A stretch of 64,000 nt of DNA from Planctomycetota bacterium (GTDB lineage: Bacteria; Planctomycetota; B15-G4; JADJEK01), in NCBI GenBank assembly GCA_016709145.1, contig JADJEK010000001.1, positions 682,001 through 746,000 of the forward strand. The letters are read 5' to 3'. A model generated the notes under the pieces. That model was not told the origin of the DNA, ran no database searches, and was given only the letters and a program-made list of their open reading frames with translations. The stretch's first letter is position 1; every line of letters starts with the position of its first letter. Both the position numbers and the translations under genes were made by a program. Positions 1-9,400 of the stretch are shown piece by piece.

Positions 1-144
1 GTCCGGCGCGATGCGCGGGTCGTACGCGGCCTCGAGTTGGAATACGTCGGCAGGTTGGATCGCCACTTCGGGAGATTCATCGCGAGCGTGGACGATCGCT
101 CCACTCCAAACGAGCACGGCGAGGACGAGCGACGAGCGGGACAT
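1..144 (-). CDS. S9-family (prolyl oligopeptidase-like) peptidase, N-terminal fragment
   Basis: The reading frame opens with ATG at 144 on the minus strand and runs off the left edge after 48 codons. It begins with a secretory signal (MSRSSLVLAVLVWSG, then an A-x-A type end near residue 20). The mature start contains DVFQLEAAYDPRIAPD, which matches the phrase that opens many exported S9 peptidases of the dipeptidyl/acylaminoacyl peptidase kind, just before their beta-propeller. The catalytic domain lies outside the window, so function rests on this N-terminal phrase alone. It is divergent from the multiheme cytochrome gene, with 287 bp between the two start codons. Confidence 0.6.
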   Translation of the reverse strand, partial: MSRSSLVLAVLVWSGAIVHARDESPEVAIQPADVFQLEAAYDPRIAPD

Positions 145-431
145 GTTCGACTCTCCGGACGACTGTGGAACGGACGCACGGTGGTACGGACCGCGCAGCC
201 TCGATGCGAGGTCGAACCTCGACTGCGGAATCCCTACCGCTCTGTCTCATATACGCGCAGAAGCTGGGCGTTTGGCTGTTTGCGCTGGTCCTCGAGGTGA
301 CGGATCTTTCATCCGGATCCACGCAACATGTCGGTCGGGACGGTCGTCGGAGTCGACGTCCTGCCTCGCGGCCATCCACGCCGCCGCGTCCGTTCGGCCA
401 CCTTCGCATTCGGTGTTCAGGGAGCTCGCTC

Positions 432-2780
432 ATGTCCTCCGTCAAGCCCCTCACGCGTTCGCTGCTGCAGACGACCGCGTTCGTGGTCGCAACGATCGCG
501 GCGTCGACGGCGTCGTCCGCCCCGACCAAGATCCGCGTGATCTCCTGGAACGACCTGGGCATGCACTGCATGGACCCCGGCTACCAGGTGTTCGCGCTGC
601 TGCCGCCGTTCAACACGTTCAACACGCAGGTCGTCCTCGACGGCAAGCTCGTGCGCGGGCCCGGCGTGATCACGCTCACGTACGAGGCGACGCCGGATCC
701 GACGGGATCGATCAACACCAGCTCGGCGGGGAAGACCGACTTCTGGACGTATCTGCCGTCGTTGTTCGGAGTGAGCTTGCCGGTCGACACCGGCCTCGCC
801 GGCTTCGCGATGCCGGGCCCGACCAATACGCCGAAGGCCGTGCCATTCGTGCCGGGCCTGAACTGGTTCCACGCCGAGGGCATCCCGATCACGCCGTACG
901 ACGACACCGGTGCGAAGAACCCTTATCCGATGCTGAAGACCGTCGCGCGTGATCCCGTCAGCGGCGCGGTCTGGGGCTCGACCGTGAACGTCGCGCCGGT
1001 CTCCGACGAGATGGACTGCGCTCGTTGCCATGCTTCGGGCGGCAGCCCGTTCGCGATGCCCGAGAGCGGCTGGCTGTTCGACGGCAACGTCGTCGACGAC
1101 TGGCGCTTGAACATCCTGCGGTTGCATGACGAGCGCAATGCCGGCAACCCGCAATACGCGAGCGCGCTCACGCAGAAGGGCTTCAGCCCGGCCGGATTGC
1201 TCGCGACCGTGCAGAGCACCGGCAAGGCGATCCTGTGCGCCGCGTGCCACGCGTCGAACGCGTTGCCCGGGACCGGCATCGCCGGCATCTCGATGCTGAC
1301 GTCGGCGCTGCACGGACTGCACGCGGACGTCCTCGACTCGAGTGGTCTCACGCTCGACGACTCGACCAATCGCGCGTCGTGCTACACGTGCCACCCGGGT
1401 TCCGAAACGCGCTGCCTGCGCGGCGCGATGGGCAAGGCGGTCGGCCAGGACGGCTTGCTGTCGATGCAATGCCAGAGCTGCCACGGCGACATGACCGCCG
1501 TCGCGGATCCGAATCGCACGCCATGGCTCGAGGAGCCGGCTTGCCAGGAATGCCACACGGGCACGGCGACGCAGAACTCCGGCGCGATCCGCTTCACGTC
1601 CGTGTTCGATCAGAACGGCAATCCGCACGTGCCGGCGAACGCGACGTTCGCGACCAACTCCAACGTGCCGGCGGCGGGCTTCGACCTCTACCGCTTCTCG
1701 GCGGGACACGGTGGTCTGCAGTGCTCGGCGTGCCACGGCTCGCCGCACGCGGAGTACCCGGCGCTGCATCCGAACGACAACATCCAGAGCCAACAGATGC
1801 AGGGCCACATCGGCGTGGTGTCCGAGTGCACGGCGTGCCACGTGACGATGCCGAGCACGGTCACCGGCGGACCGCACGGCATGCACACGATCGGGCAGAA
1901 CTGGGTCGGCCAACATGGTGACGCCGCGGAGAACGGTGGCACCGCGCAGTGCCGCACGTGCCATGGCACGGACTCGAAGGGCACGGTGCTGTCGTTCGCG
2001 CAAGCCGATCGCACGCTGAGCACGAAGTACGGCACGAAGACGTTCTGGCGCGGCTTCCGCATCGGTTGCTACGACTGCCACAACGGTCCGAACAGCGACG
2101 ACGCGATCAACAACACGCCGCCGGCCGTCACCAACAAGTCGGTGTCGACGCCGGCCGATCAGCCGCTCGTGATCGCGTTGACGGGGACCGACGCGAACGG
2201 TCATGCGCTGACGTATCGCATCGTCGAGCAGCCCGAGCACGGCAGCGTCGCGCAGAACGGCGCGAGCGCGACCTACTTCCCCGAGGTCGGCTTCGTCGGC
2301 CCGACGACCTTCAAGTTCGCCGCGCGTGATCCGTTCACCGACTCGAACCTCGGCACGGTCACGGTCCAAGTGACGGCGCCGAGCTGCAAGGGCTTCGCGA
2401 AGCCGCACGGCTTCGGTTGCCCCGGCAGCGGTGGGTTCTTGCCGCAGCTCACGTGGACCGGTTGCCCGACGTCGAATGGCGCGATCACGCTGACGTTGTC
2501 GAAGGCGACGCCGAACGCGTCGGCGCTGTTGCTGTTCGGGACGACGTCCGCGACGACGATGCTCGCCGAAGGCTGCGTGCTGCGCGTGGGCGGACTCCTG
2601 CCGCTGACGCTGTCGTTGCCGACCGGTGGGGTCGCTCCGGGCAGCGGCGGTTTCGCGATTCCCGCCACGCTGCCGCCGGGCTTGCCGCCGGCGACACTCT
2701 GGATGCAGGCGTTCGTCCCCGATGCGGGTGCGCCCGCGGGCTTCGAGGCGACGCCGGCGCTCGAGCTCCACATCGAGTGA
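432..2780 (+). CDS. secreted nine-heme cytochrome c with Ig/cadherin-like and C-terminal beta module
   Basis: The 782-aa protein has a signal peptide (residues 1-28, ending near ASTASSAP). The frame is open upstream, but the ATG at 432 is chosen because GGAG sits 7 nt ahead and a signal peptide follows directly. Nine CxxCH heme-attachment motifs are visible at about residues 196, 269, 317, 347, 371, 431, 466, 507 and 546 (CARCH, CAACH, CYTCH, CQSCH, CQECH, CSACH, CTACH, CRTCH, CYDCH). A cadherin/Ig-like domain (about 560-640) follows, then a C-terminal module beginning GFGCPGSGGFLP that also appears in other secreted proteins here. The likely role is periplasmic or surface electron transfer; the partner is unknown. 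No oxidoreductase gene adjoins it. The gene ends 22 bp before the convergent kinase gene. Confidence 0.85.
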   Translation: MSSVKPLTRSLLQTTAFVVATIAASTASSAPTKIRVISWNDLGMHCMDPGYQVFALLPPFNTFNTQVVLDGKLVRGPGVITLTYEATPDPTGSINTSSAGKTDFWTYLPSLFGVSLPVDTGLAGFAMPGPTNTPKAVPFVPGLNWFHAEGIPITPYDDTGAKNPYPMLKTVARDPVSGAVWGSTVNVAPVSDEMDCARCHASGGSPFAMPESGWLFDGNVVDDWRLNILRLHDERNAGNPQYASALTQKGFSPAGLLATVQSTGKAILCAACHASNALPGTGIAGISMLTSALHGLHADVLDSSGLTLDDSTNRASCYTCHPGSETRCLRGAMGKAVGQDGLLSMQCQSCHGDMTAVADPNRTPWLEEPACQECHTGTATQNSGAIRFTSVFDQNGNPHVPANATFATNSNVPAAGFDLYRFSAGHGGLQCSACHGSPHAEYPALHPNDNIQSQQMQGHIGVVSECTACHVTMPSTVTGGPHGMHTIGQNWVGQHGDAAENGGTAQCRTCHGTDSKGTVLSFAQADRTLSTKYGTKTFWRGFRIGCYDCHNGPNSDDAINNTPPAVTNKSVSTPADQPLVIALTGTDANGHALTYRIVEQPEHGSVAQNGASATYFPEVGFVGPTTFKFAARDPFTDSNLGTVTVQVTAPSCKGFAKPHGFGCPGSGGFLPQLTWTGCPTSNGAITLTLSKATPNASALLLFGTTSATTMLAEGCVLRVGGLLPLTLSLPTGGVAPGSGGFAIPATLPPGLPPATLWMQAFVPDAGAPAGFEATPALELHIE

Positions 2781-2802
2781 CGGACCGCGAGTCGCTCCCG
2801 CG

Positions 2803-5610
2803 TCACGGCCCGGCCGACTCGATCTCCTTGCGCAGTTCTTTGGCGCGGACCACGACCGCGTGGTCCGCACCGAATTGCGTTTCGAGCGGAGCCAGCGCGC
2901 GGTCGAGTTCGACCCGCGCTTCGGCGCGATCCCCGCTCTTCGCCAGCGCTTCGGCGAGCGCCAAACGCGCCGTGGCTCCATCGCCGCGCGAGGGCTCCGT
3001 CGGCGAATCGATGACGGCGATCGCGGCCCGCAAGTTCTCGATGGCCGCATCGAGTTCGCCGAGATCGAGCAAACACATGCCGTACGCCGATTGCGCATTC
3101 GCGTGCGCGAGTTCGAGCCCGGCGACACCGCGTGTCGTGGCCAACGAAACCTCGTAGAGCACACGAGCTTCCGCAGCTCGATCCGTGCGCCGCATCACGT
3201 CGCCGAGGTTCGCGCGTGCTCGCGCCGTCACGCGGTGCTCCGGGCCGTACGTCGCGAGAGAACGCTGCACGGCCTCACGCGCGATCGGCTCGGCTTCGGC
3301 GAACCGGTCGGCGAACGCGAGCGCATCGCCGAGGTTCGACAACACATGCACGAGCCCATCCTCACCGGCCGCGCCGAGCTGGCGGTAACCCGCCGCAGCA
3401 CGCTCGAGCTCCGCGATCGCCTCCGGCCACTTGCGACGCTGCGCGTACAGCGTGGCGAGATTCGCCTCGCTCTGCAGCGTCTCGGCCGCACTCGCGCCGA
3501 GCACGGCCGTGCGGATCGAGATCGCGCAACGCAACGCGTCTTCGGCCGCGTCGTAATCGCGCTTGCGCCACGACACTCCGGCCAGGTTGTTCCACGACTC
3601 CGCGACTTCGATGCTGCGTTCGCCGTAGCGCTCCGAGCGCAGCGCCAGCGCTTCGCGATGCATCGCCTCGGCCTCCGCGGCGTGGCCGAGGCGGTTCATC
3701 GTGGCAGCCAGGTTGTTCAGCACTTCGGCGACGTCGGTGTGGACGTCGACCGGCAGCGAACGCTGCAACGCGAGCGCCTTCTCGAGCGTCGTACGCGCCT
3801 CGTCGAAGCGTCCGCGATCGAACGCGAGTTGACCGAGCACGTTCAAGCTCATCGCGACTTCGAGGCTGTTCTCGCCGAACATCCGCACGCGCGTGTCGTA
3901 GGCCTCGCGCACCAGCGCCTCGGCGTCGTCGACGCAGCCGAGTTGCGCGCACACGCGTCCGAGCGCGTCGATGACGTTGGCGCGCAGGTGATCCTGGTCC
4001 GCAAATCGACGCCGCGCGACCTCGGCGCGGTGCAGCACGTTCTGGCGCGCGACGTCGCGCTCGGCGGCCGAGAACTTGCGCGCGCCGAAGAACACGGCGA
4101 GCAGGTCGTGGACCGTTTCCGCTCCCGACGTCGCTTCGATGCGCGCGTGATCGCGCTCGGCCAGCACCGTGTCGCGCTGTTCCTCGGCGAGCTTGCGCTG
4201 TTCCTCGGCAATGCGCTTCTGCTCTTCCGCCACCGCGGTCTGGCGCTCCGCGATCGTGCGCTGCTGCGTCGCGATCTCGCTCTGGTGTTCCGCGAGCTTG
4301 GTCTGATCCTTCGCGATGCGCGTGAGGCGCGTGGCGACGACGAGGCCACTCGTCAACGACAGCAGGATCAGCGACGACAGCGACACCGCGAGCCAATTGC
4401 GACGCACGAACTTCGCCGTGCGATAGCCGACGGTGTCCGGACGCGCGATGACCGGCAGTCCGAGCAGCCAGCGGCGCAGGTCGGACGCGAACTGCTCGAC
4501 CGATGCGTAGCGGCGCGACGGCTCCTTGCGCAGCGCCATGAGGACGATGCGGTCGAGATCCCCGCGCAAATGGCGCGCGAGGCGATCCCGCGTGGTGCCG
4601 AGGTGTTCGGCGAACAGCGCCACGCGCTCGGTCTTCGGCTCGCCGGGGCGCGTGCCCGTGCGCGACTCGACCAAGGCGCTGGGCCGCGTCGCTTCGCGTT
4701 CGCAAACGATGCGCGAGAACGCCGGATCGGAGAGACCCGCGACTTCGAACGGCTTCACTCCGGTCAGCAGTACATGCAGCATGACGCCGAGCGAGTAGAC
4801 GTCGGTCGCCGTCGTCAGCGGAGCTCCGGAGAATTGCTCCGGGCTCGCGTATTCGGGCGTGAACACGCGCGCGATCGTCTCCGTCGCACGATCGCCGGTG
4901 TCGTCGTCCGCGACGAGCTTGGCCACGCCGAAGTCGAGCAGCTTCGGTTGACCGTGCTCGTCGACGAGAACGTTCGACGGCTTCAGATCGCGGTGGATCA
5001 CGAGGTTCTGGTGCGCGCAGTGCACCGCGTCGCAAGCGGAGATGAACAGCTTCACACGCTGCGAAACCGAGAGGTGAGCGCGATCGCAGTAGGCATCGAT
5101 CGGCTCGCCGCGGATGTACTCCATGGCGAGGTACGGCGCGCCGCGCTCCGTCGTGCCGCCGTCGAACAGGCGCGCGATGTTGGGGTGCGCGAGACGCGCG
5201 AGCAGGCGTCGTTCGGACTCGAAGCGGCGCAGTTGGCGCTCGGTGACGAGCCCACCGCGCATGAGCTTGATCGCGACCTGTTGCGCGAACGCGCCATCCT
5301 CGCGCGCGGCGAGGTAGACCACGCCCATGCCGCCTTCGGCGATGCGCTCGACCAGTCGATACGGTCCGATGCGTTCGCCGCGCAACGGATCGGGGACCTT
5401 CTTGCGCATCCCGCCATGCGCATTGCCCGGGTCGTCGACGAACGCGCCACCGCGCGAGTCACTGCGCAACATCGCGACGAGTTCGGCGCGCAGGTCGGGA
5501 TCGACGCGCTCGCGCACGAACGCATCGCGCTCGCCGTCGCCGAGTGCGGACGCTTCGTGGAACAAGCGCTCGAGACGGGCGAATCGATCAGCCGCGTTCA
5601 TGGCTCGCAT
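2803..5610 (-). CDS. membrane serine/threonine protein kinase with C-terminal TPR array
   Basis: The 935-aa protein is a Hanks-type kinase. Its parts are an N-terminal sigma/kinase-associated helical stretch (1-75), glycine loop AEGGMGVVY (about 91-99), the VAIK lysine (about 115), HRDLKPSN (206-213) and DFG (226-228). One transmembrane helix lies at about 405-428. A heptad-rich KLAEHQ/IAEEQR segment at about 430-490, likely coiled coil, follows, and then many TPR repeats to the end (ALxLR..YGERS type, TPR_10/12). The kinase faces the cytoplasm and the TPRs would be extracytoplasmic. It overlaps the sigma factor stop by 23 bp (14 bp if the second ATG at 5601 is used), so the two are translationally coupled. 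Sigma-kinase pairs of this type are typical of Planctomycetota; the substrate is unknown. Confidence 0.93.
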   Translation of the reverse strand: MRAMNAADRFARLERLFHEASALGDGERDAFVRERVDPDLRAELVAMLRSDSRGGAFVDDPGNAHGGMRKKVPDPLRGERIGPYRLVERIAEGGMGVVYLAAREDGAFAQQVAIKLMRGGLVTERQLRRFESERRLLARLAHPNIARLFDGGTTERGAPYLAMEYIRGEPIDAYCDRAHLSVSQRVKLFISACDAVHCAHQNLVIHRDLKPSNVLVDEHGQPKLLDFGVAKLVADDDTGDRATETIARVFTPEYASPEQFSGAPLTTATDVYSLGVMLHVLLTGVKPFEVAGLSDPAFSRIVCEREATRPSALVESRTGTRPGEPKTERVALFAEHLGTTRDRLARHLRGDLDRIVLMALRKEPSRRYASVEQFASDLRRWLLGLPVIARPDTVGYRTAKFVRRNWLAVSLSSLILLSLTSGLVVATRLTRIAKDQTKLAEHQSEIATQQRTIAERQTAVAEEQKRIAEEQRKLAEEQRDTVLAERDHARIEATSGAETVHDLLAVFFGARKFSAAERDVARQNVLHRAEVARRRFADQDHLRANVIDALGRVCAQLGCVDDAEALVREAYDTRVRMFGENSLEVAMSLNVLGQLAFDRGRFDEARTTLEKALALQRSLPVDVHTDVAEVLNNLAATMNRLGHAAEAEAMHREALALRSERYGERSIEVAESWNNLAGVSWRKRDYDAAEDALRCAISIRTAVLGASAAETLQSEANLATLYAQRRKWPEAIAELERAAAGYRQLGAAGEDGLVHVLSNLGDALAFADRFAEAEPIAREAVQRSLATYGPEHRVTARARANLGDVMRRTDRAAEARVLYEVSLATTRGVAGLELAHANAQSAYGMCLLDLGELDAAIENLRAAIAVIDSPTEPSRGDGATARLALAEALAKSGDRAEARVELDRALAPLETQFGADHAVVVRAKELRKEIESAGP

Positions 5611-6157
5611 CGCCGACTCGAGCTTCCAGCCACGCGCGAGCGAGGCGCCAATCGCGAGCCGCCGTGCTCTCGGACACGCCCATGGCCACGGCGGCTTCCT
5701 CGACCGACAAGCCGGCGAAGAAGCGCAACTCGACGAGCCGCGCCTTGTCGGGTGCGACTTGCGCGAGCTCGGTCAGCGCGTCGTCGAGCGCGATCAGTTG
5801 CTTGTCGCGCCGAGGAGCGGCGACGGAGTCGAGTTCGACTTCGCCGGTCGTGCGGTCGTGGGAGCGCTTGTTCGTCGCTCGCTTGCGTGCGTGGTCGACG
5901 AGGACGCGGCGCAGCGCCTGCGCGGCCGCGGAGAAGAAGTGGCCGCGGTTGTCGAACGGCAGCTTGCCGTCCTGGAACAAGCGCAGCAGCGCTTCGTGGG
6001 CGACAGCGGTCGGTTCGAGGGTGTGGTTCTGGCGCTCCCCGCGCATTTGGTCGCGGGCCATCGAACGGAGTTCGTCGTAGACCGCCTCGACGAAGCGGTC
6101 CAACGCCGCGTCGTCGCCGTCTTTCGCCGCAACCAGCAAGCGCGTCAGGTCGACCAT
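5588..6157 (-). CDS. ECF-type RNA polymerase sigma factor (TIGR02999-like)
   Basis: The 189-aa sigma-70 family factor has region 2 in the first 100 residues (DRFVEAVYDELRSMARDQM, then EALLRLFQ, FFSAAAQALRRVLVDHAR) and region 4 near the C terminus (LRFFAGLSVEEAAVAMGVSE, then DWRLARAWL). The frame is open further upstream, but the ATG at 6157 matches the usual start of this family. This subfamily is characteristically encoded beside membrane Ser/Thr kinases, as here. The downstream kinase start lies within this gene, so both are probably made from one transcript and the kinase may modulate the sigma factor (inference). No anti-sigma factor is visible. Confidence 0.92.
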   Translation of the reverse strand: MVDLTRLLVAAKDGDDAALDRFVEAVYDELRSMARDQMRGERQNHTLEPTAVAHEALLRLFQDGKLPFDNRGHFFSAAAQALRRVLVDHARKRATNKRSHDRTTGEVELDSVAAPRRDKQLIALDDALTELAQVAPDKARLVELRFFAGLSVEEAAVAMGVSESTAARDWRLARAWLEARVGDASHERG

Positions 6158-6275
6158 GGTCTCCGGGCGCCTCCGCCAGCGACCCCGCACGCACCGGGCG
6201 TTGCGGTCGGGATCGGGGAGGAATGCGCGGGGGGCCAAGCATAGCGCGGGCCATTCAGCACCTCCCTGGGCGCTC

Positions 6276-6439
6276 AGAGGCCGTGAAGAAATCCCCCGCG
6301 AGCGGCGGAACGAGCGAGAACGGCGAGCGCGAGGAGGATTGCCGAGGCGACTCAATGGGAAGAATCGGTGAGGCCATCCGACGAAGCGATCGTCGTTCGC
6401 AGCCGTTCCGACGCCGCGCGGGATTTCTTCACGGCCTCT
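6276..6439. repeat. 20-bp perfect inverted repeat flanking a 124-bp spacer
   Basis: AGAGGCCGTGAAGAAATCCC at 6276-6295 recurs as its exact reverse complement at 6420-6439. The pair brackets most of the intergenic gap between the sigma factor start (6157) and the 3' end of the SBBP/HAF gene; the right arm touches that gene's stop codon at 6439-6441. Arm length and spacing suit either a small mobile palindromic element or a long-range stem in the 3' untranslated region of the SBBP/HAF transcript. No gene is visible in the spacer. Confidence 0.75.
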
Positions 6440-9400
6440 CAGCCGATGGTCAGCTTCAGGCCGGGAGTCGCGGACACGCCGGACGGCGCGCCCGGATCCT
6501 CTTCGAGGACCTGGAGATACAGCTCGTTGCCGACGTAGATCGGATCGCAAGGGATGTTGCCGCCGAACATTGCGCCAGTGGTAGGGAGCACGAACGGGAC
6601 CGTGATCGACGGTTGAACGAGCAGCGTCGCCGAGCCGAGGGGCAGGTTGGCCGGGAACGCCGAGAGGACGAGCAGGGCGTTCGCACTCTGGCCGCGCGAG
6701 TTGCCGATCGAGAGTTGGATGGGTGCGCAGATCGCCGGGCGCTTCGTCGACGTCAGTTTCGGGACGCCGAGGGTTCCGGGCGTGCCCTGCCCGTAGTTCT
6801 CGAAGCGCGGTCCGACCGGCATCAGACGGAACGCGACACCCGTGGCGATCGCTCCGTCGGGGTACCCGCCCGAATAGCCGCCGTCGACGCTGATCATGCC
6901 GTGCTCGTTGACGTCGGTGGCGGCGTCGAGGCTGTAGATCCAGCCCTCGAACGGATCGACCGCGTCGGAGAGCGCCATCAGGCCGTCCGCATCGGTGTGG
7001 AACACCGCGCGCGGCACGTTGCTCCAGTTCGACGACTGCCCGACCGTGATGCCGGAGTCACTGATCTCGTGCGCGATGCACGTTTTGTCGCCGGGCAATC
7101 GTCCGAGCAGTTCGTAGCCGAGGGCGGGTGACCAGCGGAACGCATCGAACTCGTTGCCGAACGGATTGGCCTGGGCGCCGACGACCTGATCGAGGTCGTT
7201 GATCCCGTACGCCTTGGCGTACAGCGAACCGGCGGGCAATCCGAGGCTCATCATGCCGACGCCGTCGACGTAGCGGAACGGCACGGTGCTGAAGCTCGTG
7301 GTCTGCGTCTCGCCGACGACGTGGCCGAGGTCGTTGACGTCGGCCGCGGCGCTGTAGCCGTTGCCGCCGATGTTGCCGAGGTTCTTCGTGCCGGTGCCCG
7401 GCGTGTAGCGCCATGCGCGCGAGGTGTTGACGTTGTCCATCATCCCGACCACTTGGCCGGAAGAGTTGATCGCCTCGGCGTAGTACCCGCTGAACCCCGA
7501 CACGGCCGGGATCTGGGTCTCTGTGCCGGCCGCGGTGCGCACGTACGCCTTCGTACCGAGCTGGGTGCAGACCGTCCCGGCATCGTTGAGATCGCGCGCG
7601 TACGAAAGGTAGTCCGAGAATCCGGTCGCATCGCTGAACACGAATCCCGCGAGCGACCACAACGGATCGAGCGTCGAGAAGTGCGTCCCGGCGATCTGCC
7701 CCGACGCATTGATCGCGGCCGCGGGCGATCCGGTGCCGGGCGAGGTCGTCCCGAACTTCTCGATCACGTCGATCGCGAAGAACGGGCCGTGGACGATCTG
7801 GATCGTCGCGCTCTGCGACGTCCCGAGACCCGAGACCGTCACGGTTGCGGACGTCGGCGCGGGCACGAGGCCGGCGACGACCGTGACGTCGATGCTCGAC
7901 GCACCAGCCGGCACGTGGACCACCGGCGGCACCGCGAGCGCGGGATCGGACGACGTCACCGCCAGTGTGAGCCCGCCCGCGGGAGCCGCACCATCGAGCG
8001 TCAGCACACAGAGACCCTGACTCCCGTGTCGCAATCGCGCGGGATAGGCGTCGAGCGCGATCTGCGTCGTCGCGGGCGTCGGATCGACTCGCACGAGATA
8101 GCCGTCCTCGAGTCCCGCGTTGAACGTCTGCAAGGCGCCGGAAGTCGCCGCGAACGTCGAACTCGCGATCCCACCGACCCACAGCGACTCGGTCGACGTC
8201 CGCGCGAACGCGAGTGCGTTCGCGGTGCCGCTCGGCAGGATCGTCTGCCAGCACTGGCGCGTCAGCCACGCGTTCCAGTGCGCGAGGCGCGCCGTCGAGT
8301 TGTACGGGAAGGAGTTGCCGGTCGACGTCATCAGCACGGTCGGCTCGCCGAACGCGTCGACCACGACGTCCCAGGCGATCTCGCTCGACGAAGCCACACC
8401 GAACAGCGACCCGGCTTCGAGCGCGCTGAGGTCGGGCGCGATGCGCTCGATCCACGCGTCGCTCGAACCACTCGCGCCTTGCGAGCCCGAGTGGAACTTC
8501 TGCAAGCACGCGTACGACGTCTTGATGCCGCTCGAGTTCGTGCCTCCGACGACCCACACGGCGTCGAGCGCGTCCGTGGCGAGACCGACGACCGGCATCT
8601 GCGTGTACGTCGATGCGACCAGCGCGCCGCCTTGTTGGAAGCGCGCGACGAAGCCGTTGCCGTACGTCTGCATCGGCGACACGCCGAGCGGGAGATCGTC
8701 GCCGTTGGCCGCGCCCGCGGCGACGACGTCGCCACCGAGACCGAACTCGACGTCGTTCGTCACGTCGACGAAGTCGGTTCCGAAGTACGTGAGGAAGTCG
8801 AGCGCGTTGGTCGTCGTGAAGCGCGCGACCCACGCGTCTTCGGTGCCGAAGTACGTGCCGAACGCGGCGTTCTTGATCGGCAGATCGGACGACGAGGTGT
8901 GTCCGCCGCAGGCGATGTTCCCGAGCCCGTCGACGCGCATGGCGCCCAGCGTGTCGAGCGCGGCGCCGCCGATCAGCGTCGAATACAGCAGTTGATTGCC
9001 CGAGCTCGAGAAGCGCGCGACGAACGCGTCGCGGTCACCGCCGAAGCCGGCCTGGATGGCGCCCGCCGACGTCGGGAAGTCGATCGAGTCGGTGTTGCCG
9101 CCGACGACCACGCGGCCACCGGCGTCGACGTCGACGTCGGTCGCCATCTCGACCGTCGTCGCCGATGTGCCGCCGAAGTAGGTGCACCAAAGCAGCGCGG
9201 TTCCCGCGGCATTCATGCGCGCGACGAACGCATCGGACTCGCCGAGTAGCACCGTTTGGTAGGCCTGTTGGAACGGCAGGTTCGGCGACTGAGTCGAACC
9301 CGCGAACACGATGCTCCCATCGGGCGCGACGGCGACGTCGCGCACGGCGTCGTTACCCGCCGCTCCGAAAAACGTCGCGTAGCCGACGATCGGATCGATC

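Noticed and set aside
417..3164. 915-codon open frame antisense to the cytochrome gene
   Set aside because: Arg/Ala/Val-rich with no domain or ribosome-binding site. High GC keeps antisense frames open, and the plus strand has nine heme motifs.
2626..7131. 1501-codon plus-strand open frame over the kinase and sigma genes
   Set aside because: It is the complement of clear kinase and sigma-factor coding sequence; its composition is arginine-rich shadow.
7321..9249. 642-codon plus-strand open frame inside the SBBP/HAF gene
   Set aside because: The opposite strand shows ordered propeller and HAF repeats; this frame has no motif.
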